Shown: positions 27,214 through 35,230 of the stretch, in pieces | Numbering within the stretch: position 1 is the stretch's first letter | Layout: each line of letters begins with the position of its first letter | NCBI GenBank assembly: GCA_964461715.1 | Contig: CAYWVR010000008.1 | Coordinates: 52,745 to 116,744 of the forward strand | DNA: 64,000 nucleotides | Direction: 5' to 3' | DNA from: CAYWVR01 sp964461715 | Lineage (GTDB): Bacteria > Planctomycetota > Phycisphaerae > FEN-1346 | Made by a program: the position numbers and the translations under genes | The notes under the pieces: generated by a model | Told to the model about the DNA's origin: nothing | What the model saw: the letters and a program-made list of their open reading frames with translations, nothing else | The model's database searches: none

Positions 27214-27423
27214 GGACGCTCCTTCGGCAAAACGCATCCCCTCCATCATACTGATACGGGAAGGGCGGCGAGGCGTCACAGGAGAAATCAGACCGAAGGG
27301 GGAGGTCGGAAGTGAGTCAACGGCCATGCGCGTCCCACAGCCGGCCGTCGCCGGCCCTCGGCGCTCCCCGACACCGCGGTTGGAATCACTAGCGCCTTCG
27401 CACGTCTCCCTTCGTGCCGAGGG

Positions 27424-27603
27424 CTACTTGCAGTCGTCCCGCCAGGCGCAGGAGTCCTGGCCGCAGACGGCGCTTTGGCCGGTGGCGTAGCAGACGGCGT
27501 TTCCCTCGGCCTGTTGAATCTCGCGGATGAGGTCGGCCTTCTTCTTCTTGCTCGGCACAAGGCCCATAACCTTGGCCTTGGCCCGGACTTGCGGCATCTT
27601 CAT
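27424..27603 (-). CDS. 59-residue SAP-like / four-cysteine small protein
   Basis: A short frame encoding 59 residues. The first half (MKMPQVRAKAKVMGLVPSKK, then KKADLIREIQQAEGN) is a SAP-like helix-extended-helix, as in Rho N-terminal and SAP domains that bind nucleic acid. The second half has four cysteines (38, 47, 52, 58), suited to a small metal site. Similar small SAP-plus-cysteine proteins are, as I recall, common in planctomycetes and deltaproteobacteria, with no known role. The Shine-Dalgarno match is weak (GGGGGTGGG). The amino-acid pattern, not the start signal, supports the call. Confidence 0.7.
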   Translation of the reverse strand: MKMPQVRAKAKVMGLVPSKKKKADLIREIQQAEGNAVCYATGQSAVCGQDSCAWRDDCK

Positions 27604-27664
27604 GTCCCACCCCCGGAAGGGCCCGCGCGGGGCCCGGTTCGAGCTTCGTTCGGACGCGTTCGAA

Positions 27665-28696
27665 TCAGGGCGCGGAGGCGCCGCCCATCCCTTCGCCCAG
27701 CGCCTTCATCATCTCCTGCATCATCTTCATGAAGTCGAGGACCTCGACGCCCTCGGGCGGCGAGTAATTGAAGACGGCGGCGGTGAAGGTCGGATTGAGA
27801 TCGTAATTGGACGCGGTGAGGGTTTCGATGGCTCGGCCGCCCTCGTCGCGTTTCTCGATCTGCCTCAGAAGCCCGTCTTCGGCCCCGAAGGAGACGCGGA
27901 TGGCGGGGGCATCGGCGCCGGTCCCGCTCTTGGCGGTCCCCTCGAACGTGACGACCGACGCCCCGGCGACCTCGCCCCGGCTCGTGCCGGTGAACTGGAA
28001 GTCCTTGCCCAGCTCTGCCAGCATCGCGGCCGGCTTGGGCGAGGCGGCCGGGAGCGGCCCGCCTCCCTCGGCGTCCGCCGGCAGGGCGGACAGGTCCATC
28101 TTGATGACCTGGAGCACCTCGCCGCCGGCGTCCGCGACCTCCATCCACATCCTCGGCCCGTTCACGATGACGGTCATCCGGACGGCCCGGCCCTCGAAGG
28201 TGGTGGCCCCCTCGATGCGGGTCTTGTCGGGCATCATGACCTGGACGCGGGCGTCGGTGGGCATCGCCGGGACGGGTCCCCTCGCGGCGGCGCCTCCCGC
28301 TATCTTCATGTCGAACGCCACGCTCTGGCCGACGTCGGTGCGGCCGTCGAGGTCCGCCGCCACCGTCTGGACGTCGCCGCTCAGGCCGCCCGCGGCGGCC
28401 TCGCCGCCGGTCGCGGGGGTGGCGGCCTCCGGGGCCGCGGGGGGTTCCCCGCCGTCGGCGGGCGGGGCGGCGGGGGCGCCCGTGCCCGCGAGCGGCTCGA
28501 CGTCCGGCCACAGCTCGCGCGGCCGCTTGACCTCGCCGCCGTCCTTGTAGTAGCCGTACTTCGCGAGGCCCGCGCCCGGGTCCTTCTTCGGGTCGGCGGT
28601 CCCGGCCCCCGGTCCCGGCTCGCCGCACCCGGCGATCAGGGCGGCCGTGAGAATGATCGCTAAAGCGTTCAGGAGAATGGACTTGCGACTGAGCAT
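27665..28696 (-). CDS. Lipoprotein with LolA/DUF2092-like fold
   Basis: A 343-residue predicted lipoprotein. The signal ends in the lipobox LIAGC at about residue 24, so the mature chain is lipid-anchored. A low-complexity Pro/Ala/Gly linker follows (to about 125). The C-terminal domain resembles the LolA-type half-barrel: GLLRQIEKRDEGGRAIETLT then NYDLNPTFTAAVFNYSPPEG is the pattern of outer-membrane lipoprotein-sorting relatives. GGGAGG precedes ATG 28696. A role in lipoprotein handling is not established. It has its own promoter, although leuD lies upstream on the same strand. Confidence 0.72.
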   Translation of the reverse strand: MLSRKSILLNALAIILTAALIAGCGEPGPGAGTADPKKDPGAGLAKYGYYKDGGEVKRPRELWPDVEPLAGTGAPAAPPADGGEPPAAPEAATPATGGEAAAGGLSGDVQTVAADLDGRTDVGQSVAFDMKIAGGAAARGPVPAMPTDARVQVMMPDKTRIEGATTFEGRAVRMTVIVNGPRMWMEVADAGGEVLQVIKMDLSALPADAEGGGPLPAASPKPAAMLAELGKDFQFTGTSRGEVAGASVVTFEGTAKSGTGADAPAIRVSFGAEDGLLRQIEKRDEGGRAIETLTASNYDLNPTFTAAVFNYSPPEGVEVLDFMKMMQEMMKALGEGMGGASAP

Positions 28697-28730
28697 CGGC
28701 GCGCTCCTCCCACGAATCAAGACCCGCCCG

Positions 28731-28758
28731 ATGATACGACGCGGCGGGGCTTTTGCAA
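28731..28758 (-). promoter_or_regulatory. Sigma-70-type promoter for the lipoprotein gene
   Basis: Minus strand: TTGCAA (28753-28758), 16-nt spacer, TATCAT (28731-28736), 34 bp before ATG 28696. Confidence 0.5.
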
Positions 28759-28771
28759 TCGAAAATCCTGC

Positions 28772-28818
28772 GGGGACGGTCCCTCTTTTGCGGCTGTCTT
28801 GAGAGGGGGAGGGTCCCC
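28772..28818. repeat. Imperfect inverted repeat with GGGGACGGTCCC-type arms
   Basis: The left arm GGGGACGGTCCCTCT (28772-28786) and right arm AGAGGGGGAGGGTCCCC (28802-28818) can fold into one hairpin. It lies between leuD and the lipoprotein gene, and could be a leuD terminator or a decayed RAYT-associated repeat. Confidence 0.45.
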
Positions 28819-28924
28819 GCCGTCGTCGCGAGACGGGGTGGGCTTCGCGTTCGCCTGCGATGCGCCGGCGGACAGGCCGCGGGGCAGGCGCCGTTCGCCA
28901 ACGGCTGGAAACGGAGCCCGTCCG

Positions 28925-29413
28925 CTATCCGCCCACCTGTCGCTTGACGAACGGCATCAGGCCCCCCGCCTCGATGATCTCCCGGATCTCCTTCGTAAAC
29001 GGCGGGAAGGAGAAGGAACGGGCGGTGGCGGTGTTGCGGAGGGCGCCGGCGGCCGGGTCGATCTCCAGGACGTCGCCGGGCGAGACGTCCTCGACGGCGT
29101 CCGGGCACGTGACGATGGGCAGGCCGATGTTGATGGCGTTGCGGAAGAAGATGCGGGCGAAGCTCTTCGCGACCACCGCTCCCACGCCCGCCGTCTTGAT
29201 GGCCAGGGGCGCATGCTCGCGGCTGGAGCCGCACCCGAAGTTCTCGCCGCCCACGAGGATGTCGCCCGGGGCCATCTTGTCGACGAAGTCGGGGTCGGCG
29301 TCCTCCATGCAGTGCCTGGCCAGTTCCTCGGGGTCGGAGGTGTTGAGGTACCGGGCGGGGATGATCTCGTCGGTGTTCACGTCGTCGCCGAAGACGTGCG
29401 CCTTGCCCTTCAT
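28925..29413 (-). CDS. leuD: 3-isopropylmalate dehydratase small subunit
   Basis: Swivel-domain partner of LeuC in leucine synthesis. The 162-residue length and the motifs VFGDDVNTDEIIPARYL near the start and GGENFGCGSSREHAPLAI near residue 58 are diagnostic of the short LeuD type that pairs with LeuC2. ATG 29413 is chosen because AAGGAG stands eight bases upstream. The large subunit gene is 9.4 kb away on the same strand. The upstream exported-protein gene ends 40 bp before, so leuD may be read from that transcript. A homoaconitase-type substrate cannot be ruled out. Confidence 0.9.
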   Translation of the reverse strand: MKGKAHVFGDDVNTDEIIPARYLNTSDPEELARHCMEDADPDFVDKMAPGDILVGGENFGCGSSREHAPLAIKTAGVGAVVAKSFARIFFRNAINIGLPIVTCPDAVEDVSPGDVLEIDPAAGALRNTATARSFSFPPFTKEIREIIEAGGLMPFVKRQVGG

Positions 29414-29453
29414 CGAGCCATCTCCTTGTTTCGGCTTGGTCAAGCCCGCGGCT

Positions 29454-30470
29454 TCAAGGCCTTGGGCTTAGAATGGTTATATCGTTAGAAGTCAGTGTGC
29501 CCGTCCACGCCTCGCCCTCCCTATCGTACACGTCGCTTCGATCGGCCGCCGAGCGGTACGTCGCCCGGACCTTGTGCCGGCCGGGGGCGAGGTCCCACGT
29601 CTGCGTGACGGGCCCTTCGACCATCAGCGCCCCTCCGAGGAAGAAGAACCGGGCCGCCGTGGCCGAGCGGCCGGGGGCGAGGCGGACGAAGTCCCGCGCC
29701 CGGCTTTCCGAGCTTTCGAGGGCCTGCGGGCGGACGGTCCCCTCGACGGGCGTCCCGTCGATCTCGCGCACCGCCAGGGCGGTCTCGGCCCCGAGATCGA
29801 CGAGCACGGGCGCCTCCGAGACGTTCTTGACGCGGGCCCGGCCGCTGATCTGCTCCCCGCCGCCGCGACCCGTAGGCGTGCGAACCGTGTCCAGGATGAG
29901 GACGAGACCGTCGACGGGCGTCGCGTCGACCGGCCGCGCCTGGACCGTGAGAGTGACCACGTTGCTCTCGACGCGGCCGGTCCACGGGTTGGTCATCTCC
30001 TGGACGCGGGCCTCGCCGGGACGTTTCTCGTAGACGATGCTGAGGCGATAGCGGCCCGCGTCGAGGTCCCATCCGAGCCGCCGCCCGCCGACGGTGCCGT
30101 AGAGGGCGAGGTCGGGCTTAAGGCTCCGCGTGAAGACGGCGACGGGGCGGCCCGCCCCGGGCGGGAGCGTGGCGAAACGGGGCGCGCCGGGCTCGGGGGG
30201 CGGAGCGGGGCGGTCGAGCCGGGGCGTCTCCTCTTGACCGCCGGGACCGATGAGCTTGACGCGGGCCCCGCCGCGAAGGTCCAGCGCGAAGGGCGCCTCG
30301 CCCCTGTTCTCGGCCCGGAGACGTCCGGTAAAGGGAGCGCTCTCGGGCTGCTCGGTCGCGTCGAGGTTCAGCACGAGTCGCAACCCGTCCACGGCCTCCC
30401 CCGGCTCGCCGGCGCGCACGCCCGTCGCCAGGGTCGCGACCAGCGCCGCCATGCACACCCCGCGTCGCAT
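29454..30470 (-). CDS. Exported beta-sandwich-type protein of unknown function
   Basis: A 338-residue protein with a signal peptide (residues 1-20, ending GVRAG). Two similar halves (about 25-180 and 185-338) each start with a DGLxLxLxx strand (VDGLRLVLNLDAT; VDGLVLILDTVRT) and end with a SNxVTLT or SNDITIL segment. The chain therefore looks like an internal duplication of an Ig-like or intracellular-proteinase-inhibitor-like fold. No catalytic motif and no recognised family. The start at ATG 30470 is set by the signal peptide. Confidence 0.65.
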   Translation of the reverse strand: MRRGVCMAALVATLATGVRAGEPGEAVDGLRLVLNLDATEQPESAPFTGRLRAENRGEAPFALDLRGGARVKLIGPGGQEETPRLDRPAPPPEPGAPRFATLPPGAGRPVAVFTRSLKPDLALYGTVGGRRLGWDLDAGRYRLSIVYEKRPGEARVQEMTNPWTGRVESNVVTLTVQARPVDATPVDGLVLILDTVRTPTGRGGGEQISGRARVKNVSEAPVLVDLGAETALAVREIDGTPVEGTVRPQALESSESRARDFVRLAPGRSATAARFFFLGGALMVEGPVTQTWDLAPGRHKVRATYRSAADRSDVYDREGEAWTGTLTSNDITILSPRP

Positions 30471-30555
30471 CGTTGGCCTCTTGGTCCGCGTGTCGCTTCT
30501 TAAGTGTAGCAGGTCGGGTCGGGGGTCGCGAGAAATCCGCCGGCCGGTTTTTGCC

Positions 30556-30584
30556 TTGCAGGGCCCGAAGGGCCGGACTACCGT
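30556..30584 (+). promoter_or_regulatory. Promoter compatible with a leaderless transcript
   Basis: TTGCAG (30556-30561), 17-nt spacer, TACCGT (30579-30584). The ATG of the next gene is at 30591, about where transcription should begin, and no Shine-Dalgarno sequence is present. Confidence 0.4.
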
Positions 30585-30590
30585 CGCGGC

Positions 30591-31439
30591 ATGATCGAGC
30601 CGGAGGCTCGAACCTACGAGACGGCGGACGGGTCGGCGCTGCCGATGGTCGTGTGGCGGCCGGCGGGGGCGCGCCACGCGCTCCTGTACCTGCACGGAAT
30701 CCAGAGCCACAGCGGATGGTACGCGGCGTCGTCGCGGCGGCTGGCGGAGGCGGGCGTCGCGGTCTACCAGGTCGAGCGGCGCGGCAGCGGGACGGACACC
30801 GAGCACGAGCGCGGTCACGTGGAAGGGGCCGAGACCTGGCTCGAGGACACTGCGGTGGCGGCCGAGACGGCTTGTGCCGAGGTGGACCTCGGGCGTCTCC
30901 ATCTGATGGGCGTCTCGTGGGGCGGGAAGCTGGCGCTGGCGGCGGGCGGGGCCCGGCCGGACCTCTATCGCAGCCTCATTCTCGCCGCGCCGGGTCTCGT
31001 GCCTCAGGTCGACATGGTCCTGGCGACGAAGGCCCGGATCGTCCGGGCGCTGGTCTCGGGGCGGCCGAGGGAGCGGTTCGCCATTCCCCTGGCCGACCCG
31101 GCCCTGTTCACGGCGAACCCCTCGCGGCGGCGGTTCATCGCCGAGGACCCGCTGTCGCTGCGGGAGGTCACGGCCCGGTTCCTCTTCGAGAGCCGGCGGC
31201 TGGACCGGCTGGCCCGGCGGGCGGCGCGGCGGTCGCGCCTGCCGCTCTTCCTGGCCCTTGCCGGGCGGGACCGGATCATCGATAATCAGGCGACGCGGCG
31301 GATGCTCGCCCGGATGCCCAGCGACCGGGCCAGGACGGTCGTCTATCCGGAGGGGCGCCACACGCTCGAGTTCGAGCCCGACCCCGAGCGGTACCTCGCG
31401 GACCTGGTCGCGTGGGTAACGAGCTTCGCGCCCGAGTGA
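30591..31439 (+). CDS. Alpha/beta hydrolase, monoacylglycerol-lipase-like (serine aminopeptidase S33 family)
   Basis: A 282-residue hydrolase with the complete catalytic triad: nucleophile Ser109 in GVSWGG, Asp227 in AGRDRIID and His257 in EGRHTLEFE. The oxyanion region YLHGIQSHSGWY and the VYQVERRGSGTD segment are typical of lysophospholipase/monoacylglycerol-lipase-like enzymes. It probably cleaves an ester, but the substrate is unknown. There is no Shine-Dalgarno sequence at ATG 30591 and the promoter lies so close that the message may be leaderless. The flavodoxin-ferredoxin gene starts 10 bp after the stop. Confidence 0.88.
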   Translation: MIEPEARTYETADGSALPMVVWRPAGARHALLYLHGIQSHSGWYAASSRRLAEAGVAVYQVERRGSGTDTEHERGHVEGAETWLEDTAVAAETACAEVDLGRLHLMGVSWGGKLALAAGGARPDLYRSLILAAPGLVPQVDMVLATKARIVRALVSGRPRERFAIPLADPALFTANPSRRRFIAEDPLSLREVTARFLFESRRLDRLARRAARRSRLPLFLALAGRDRIIDNQATRRMLARMPSDRARTVVYPEGRHTLEFEPDPERYLADLVAWVTSFAPE

Positions 31440-31449
31440 GGACCGGCCC

Positions 31450-32223
31450 ATGAACGCACTCGTCGTCTACTTCAGCCAGACCGGTAACACCCGCCGCGTG
31501 GCCGAGGCGATCGGCCGGGGCCTGGAGGCCGCCGGGTGCGACGTGACGCTCCGGCCGCTCGCCGAGACGGGACCGGGGGATTGGACGGAGTTCGACCTGT
31601 TTGCCCTCGGCGTCCCGGTGTTTTATTATCGCGAGCCGGACCACGTTCGGGCATGGACCCGGGCCCTCGATCCCGCCGGGCCGCTCCCGGCCTTCACGTT
31701 CCTCACCCACGGCGGCAATCCGACGAACACGCTCCGGCGGCTCCAGAGGCAGCTTCGGCCGAAGGGCGGGCGGGTCCTCGGGTCCTTTCAGTGCACGGGC
31801 TATGATACATATCCTATTTATCTGAAGAGCTTCCGCGAGTGGGGCCATCCGGACGACGAGGACCTCGCGGCGGCCGAGGCCTTCGGGCGGGACGCAGCGG
31901 CCCGAGCCGAGGCGTTCCGGGCCGGCGAGGATGTGTCGGAGGCCCGGTACCGGTTCGTGGGCGGGCGGACGTTCCGGCTCTCGTGGCTCTGTCGGCGGCC
32001 GCTCTTGGACTGGCTGCCCCTCTTCCCGTCGCTCGAGGTCGACGAGGCCCGGTGCACCCGATGCGGCCTGTGCGCCAAGCGGTGCCCCACGGCGAACATC
32101 ACCCTCGACCCCTATCCCGTCTTCCACGACCGGTGCATCTTCTGCTACCTGTGCGAGAAGGTCTGTCCGCACAACGCCATTCCTTGCGACTGGACGCGCC
32201 TGACCGCCAAGATGAATCCCTGA
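31450..32223 (+). CDS. Flavodoxin-ferredoxin fusion of the EFR1 type
   Basis: A 257-residue redox protein. Residues 1-150 are a flavodoxin-like FMN domain, with the phosphate loop YFSQTGNTRRVAEA at about 7-20. A linker leads to a C-terminal double 4Fe-4S ferredoxin: CTRCGLCAKRCP (about 199-210) and CIFCYLCEKVCP (about 229-240). This order is that of EFR1-family ferrodoxins. It probably moves single electrons between cytoplasmic partners, which are unknown. It lies 10 bp after the hydrolase gene in a likely operon. Confidence 0.85.
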   Translation: MNALVVYFSQTGNTRRVAEAIGRGLEAAGCDVTLRPLAETGPGDWTEFDLFALGVPVFYYREPDHVRAWTRALDPAGPLPAFTFLTHGGNPTNTLRRLQRQLRPKGGRVLGSFQCTGYDTYPIYLKSFREWGHPDDEDLAAAEAFGRDAAARAEAFRAGEDVSEARYRFVGGRTFRLSWLCRRPLLDWLPLFPSLEVDEARCTRCGLCAKRCPTANITLDPYPVFHDRCIFCYLCEKVCPHNAIPCDWTRLTAKMNP

Positions 32224-32283
32224 ACGCCGCCTGCGGCCCAGCCTTTCGGTGAATACCCCCTGCGCCCCCCGCGTCCATCGCAG

Positions 32284-32312
32284 TGGACGTACCGGCATTC
32301 GTAGCGTATAAT
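32284..32312 (+). promoter_or_regulatory. Sigma-70-type promoter
   Basis: TGGACG (32284-32289), 17-nt spacer, perfect TATAAT (32307-32312), 29 bp before ATG 32342. Confidence 0.55.
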
Positions 32313-32341
32313 TGGGAAGACGGAAAGGAAGGGGGCGTACG

Positions 32342-32773
32342 ATGAAAGCGCTGACGCGTTGGACGATGGTCGTTCTGGCGGTGGCCTTGGTGGCGGCCGT
32401 CGTGGCGAGCGAGGCCCGGGCGGGCGGGCGGCATCGCGGGCTCCGCGGGCACCGCGGGTTCACGCACTTCGGGCGGACCGGGCACATCGGTGTGCGTCAC
32501 CGGGTGATCCGGCCCATCCGCGTCGGGACTTGCCTGCCGCGGCCGATCGTGACCTACCGGACGATCCGCACCTACCCGAGCTCGTATTCGGTCGGCTACC
32601 GTCGCGGGTACGTCGAGGGGTACCGGGACGCGGTCCGGACGGTGACGACGACCGCGCCGGTCTACCACGCCCCGGCCCCGCCGACCTCGGGAGGCGGCGT
32701 GCGGGTCATCTCCACCGGCCGCACGACGTACTACCGGTCCGTGCCGGGGAACGTGGTGTACATCCGCTGGTAA
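32342..32773 (+). CDS. Small exported His/Arg/Tyr-rich protein
   Basis: A 143-residue protein with a signal peptide (residues 1-27, ending SEARA). The mature N-terminus is dominated by His, Arg and Gly (GRHRGLRGHRGFTHFGRTGH). The rest is rich in Tyr, Thr and Val (YSVGYRRGYVEGYRD) and ends VVYIRW. No family recognised; a metal-binding or envelope-associated structural role is only a guess from composition. GGAAGG precedes ATG 32342. Confidence 0.6.
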   Translation: MKALTRWTMVVLAVALVAAVVASEARAGGRHRGLRGHRGFTHFGRTGHIGVRHRVIRPIRVGTCLPRPIVTYRTIRTYPSSYSVGYRRGYVEGYRDAVRTVTTTAPVYHAPAPPTSGGGVRVISTGRTTYYRSVPGNVVYIRW

Positions 32774-32783
32774 CCTGAAGGCT

Positions 32784-32804
32784 GTTCAAGGTTCCGGGCC
32801 CAAG
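32784..32804. repeat. Heptamer-phased repeat, copy 3
   Basis: Three 7-mers GTTCAAG, GTTCCGG and GCCCAAG in phase, starting 11 bp after the stop of the His/Arg-rich gene. Confidence 0.45.
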
Positions 32805-32891
32805 GCGATGTCGGGCGCAAGGGGCCGTACGCATTTGCCCTCGCGGCCGGCGGGCCGGGCGCCGTATTATACCGGAGAAAGGGGGCCGATC

Positions 32892-33338
32892 ATGGTCCGG
32901 GCCATCTCGCTGATCCTTGCGGTCGCGCCGGTGGCGCTTCTGGCCGGGCCCGTGCGCGCGGGCCTGCCCGTCTACACCGAGCACCACGGCGTCTACACCG
33001 AGCAGCACGGTCCGGTCTTTGGCGGACCGGCCCGGGCGGCCTTCGCGGGACGGCGGCCCGGCGACGCGGCCCTGCCGTGGGACCGGGGCGCGGCCCCGAC
33101 GGCCGGGGTGGTCCGCTCGGGCGGGACGACGACCGGGTGGATCGGGCTGCCCCATCGATTGGGCACGGGGATGGCCTTTCCCGGCGTCGGGTTCGGCAAC
33201 GTCGGCCACACCTATCGCGGGGGCCTGACGACGCGCTGGACGTACGGTCCGAACTTCGGAAGCGGTTTCATCTGGTCCAACTCCCGGGGCTTCACGGCCT
33301 TCTCGCTCGGCTGCTTCGCCATGCGCATCGGGTGGTAG
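32892..33338 (+). CDS. Small exported Gly-rich protein
   Basis: A 148-residue protein with a signal peptide (residues 1-23, ending PVRAG). After it comes a near-repeat, VYTEHHGVYTEQHGPVFGG, then a Gly/Thr/aromatic-rich chain ending LGCFAMRIGW. Both this and the preceding small exported protein end in an IxxW-type aromatic terminus. No family recognised. GGAG-AAAGGGGG stands upstream of ATG 32892, and a TATTAT (32865-32870) could be its -10 element. Confidence 0.6.
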   Translation: MVRAISLILAVAPVALLAGPVRAGLPVYTEHHGVYTEQHGPVFGGPARAAFAGRRPGDAALPWDRGAAPTAGVVRSGGTTTGWIGLPHRLGTGMAFPGVGFGNVGHTYRGGLTTRWTYGPNFGSGFIWSNSRGFTAFSLGCFAMRIGW

Positions 33339-33420
33339 CGGCGTTTTGGCTTGACCCATTCCTTGTTGCACGGCAGGATGGCTCCGCGCGCCCGATCCGG
33401 GCCAGTTAAGGAGCCCCCCC

Positions 33421-34923
33421 ATGCCCGAGCCGTGCGTTCTGGTCATCGATTGCGGGGCGACGAACATCACGGTCGTCGCCCTGGACGCCCGCGGGAAGGC
33501 CCTCGCCCGGGCCGGCGAGGCTAACGAGCCTGTCCCGGAGCCCGGCACTCCCGGCCGCTACAGATGGGACGTTGACCGTCTCTGGGAGGTCATCGGCCGA
33601 AGCGCCCGGCGCGTGGTGGGGGAAGTCGGCGCCGACCGGGTCAAGGGCGTCACCGTCACCACCTGGGGGGCCGACGGGACGACGGTCGATGCGAGCGGCG
33701 CGCCGACCCATCCTCTCATCGCCTGGCGGTGCGAGCGGACCGCCGAGACCGCCGAACGGGTGGCCGACGAGTTGGGGCGGCGGCGCCTGTTTGACGTGAC
33801 CGGCTACCCGGTCATCTACTTCAACACGCTCTTTCGGATGGCGTGGCTGGTCGAGCACGCCCCCGAGGCCGTCGAGCGGGCCGAGACGTTCCTCCTGACG
33901 CCGGGCCTGGTGAGCCTGAAGCTGACGGGCGAGCGGAGCATCGACCCCACGATCGCCTCGACGGGCATGGTCATGGACCTGGCGCAGCGGGACTGGTCGG
34001 CCCCGCTTCTGGAGGCGGTCGGGTTCCCGCCCCATCTCCTGCCGCGATGGATCGAGCCGGGCGAGATCATCGGCGAGGTGACGCGGGCGGCGGCCGAGGC
34101 GACGGGCCTCGCGCCCGGGACGCCGGTTGTCGCCGCGGGGCACGACACCCAGTTTGCCATCCTCGGCTCCGGGGCCGGGCCGGGCGAGGCGGTGGTTTCG
34201 AGCGGCACGTGGGAGATTCTCATCGCCCGCACGGACGCCTTCACGCCCAACGACGCGAGTTTCGAGGGGGGGCTGCTGTATGAGTGCGACGCGGAGCCGG
34301 GCCGGTGGAACCCGCAGCTCCTGATGATGGGCTCGGGGGCCTTGGAGTGGGTCGCCCGGCGATGGTACGGCGACGTCGCGGACCGGGCCGAGCGGTATGA
34401 CGTGATGATCGGCGAGGCCCGCGAGGTCTTGCCGGGGTCGGGGGGCGTGGCCCTGGTGCCCAGCTTCTCCGGCACCGGGCCGAACGCGCGGTACGGGACG
34501 AAGGGGACGATCCTCGGCCTGACCCTTAACACGACGCGGGCCCAGGTCTACCGGGCGGCGATCGAGGGGCTGGGGTACCAGCTTCGCGACGCGCTGGCGG
34601 TCTTTCGCGAGGGACCGGGCATCGAACCCGAGGCCCTGCGGCTGGTGGGCGGCGGGGCGAAGAACGCCCTCTGGAACCAGGTCCGGGCCGACGTCACCGG
34701 TCTGCCGGTCGTCGTTCCGGCGGAGATCGAGGCCACGGCCCTCGGGGCGGCCATCGTCGCGATGAAGGGGGCGGGCCTGTACGCGAGCTTCGACGAGGCC
34801 CGCCTCGCCATCGATTTCGGCGAGACCCGCGTCGAGCCCTCCGAGGATGCGGGGCGGTACGCAAAGCTCTATGATCGGTATCGGACGGTGGCGCCGGGGC
34901 TTTCTGAATTTTACCAATCTTAG
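33421..34923 (+). CDS. FGGY-family carbohydrate kinase (L-fuculokinase/rhamnulokinase-like)
   Basis: A 500-residue sugar kinase. The first ATPase lobe opens with VLVIDCGATNITVVAL, and the second lobe carries the FGGY signature region around LVGGGAKNALWNQVRADVTGLPV near residue 405. The catalytic Asp is expected in AAGHDTQFAILGSG. The family phosphorylates pentoses, hexuloses or polyols; the closest resemblance by eye is to L-fuculokinase, but this is inference. TAAGGAG precedes ATG 33421. TTGACC at 33351-33356 may be its -35. A REPIN-like element follows its stop. Confidence 0.85.
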   Translation: MPEPCVLVIDCGATNITVVALDARGKALARAGEANEPVPEPGTPGRYRWDVDRLWEVIGRSARRVVGEVGADRVKGVTVTTWGADGTTVDASGAPTHPLIAWRCERTAETAERVADELGRRRLFDVTGYPVIYFNTLFRMAWLVEHAPEAVERAETFLLTPGLVSLKLTGERSIDPTIASTGMVMDLAQRDWSAPLLEAVGFPPHLLPRWIEPGEIIGEVTRAAAEATGLAPGTPVVAAGHDTQFAILGSGAGPGEAVVSSGTWEILIARTDAFTPNDASFEGGLLYECDAEPGRWNPQLLMMGSGALEWVARRWYGDVADRAERYDVMIGEAREVLPGSGGVALVPSFSGTGPNARYGTKGTILGLTLNTTRAQVYRAAIEGLGYQLRDALAVFREGPGIEPEALRLVGGGAKNALWNQVRADVTGLPVVVPAEIEATALGAAIVAMKGAGLYASFDEARLAIDFGETRVEPSEDAGRYAKLYDRYRTVAPGLSEFYQS

Positions 34924-34928
34924 TGCGT

Positions 34929-35042
34929 GCCCGTTTCGCCGGGCCGCTTGCGACCCGATTTCCATGGCTGGCATACGGGCGGGCCTGCCCACGTTCCTCG
35001 CCCTCAAAGCGCCCCGTAAGCGGGGCGGCGAAACGTGGCCCG
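34929..35042. repeat. REPIN-like paired inverted repeat, copy 2
   Basis: Begins 6 bp after the FGGY kinase stop with GCCCGTTTCGCCG and the hairpin GGCCGC-TT-GCGACC. It ends with the opposite-facing unit whose hairpin reads CCCCGC-TT-ACGGGG. Compared with copy 1 the two hairpin sequences are swapped between left and right. Confidence 0.72.
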
Positions 35043-35230
35043 TCGCGCCTCAGCTGCAATGGCTCACGCGCCGCCCCTGGCGCCCGGTTAGGATCGTAGC
35101 CGGAACCTCCGGAGGGACCCGACGGACACCTGTACCTGACGACGAGCAACCGCGACGGGCGCGGCCGCCCGGGACCGGAGGATGATGGCGTGCTGAAGCG
35201 GGTTCCGGCGGAGTGAAACGGCCGGTCCAA

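Noticed and set aside
32834..32870. A TTGCCC/TATTAT promoter for the Gly-rich exported protein.
   Set aside because: The spacing is 24 nt. Only the -10-like box is mentioned in the gene entry.
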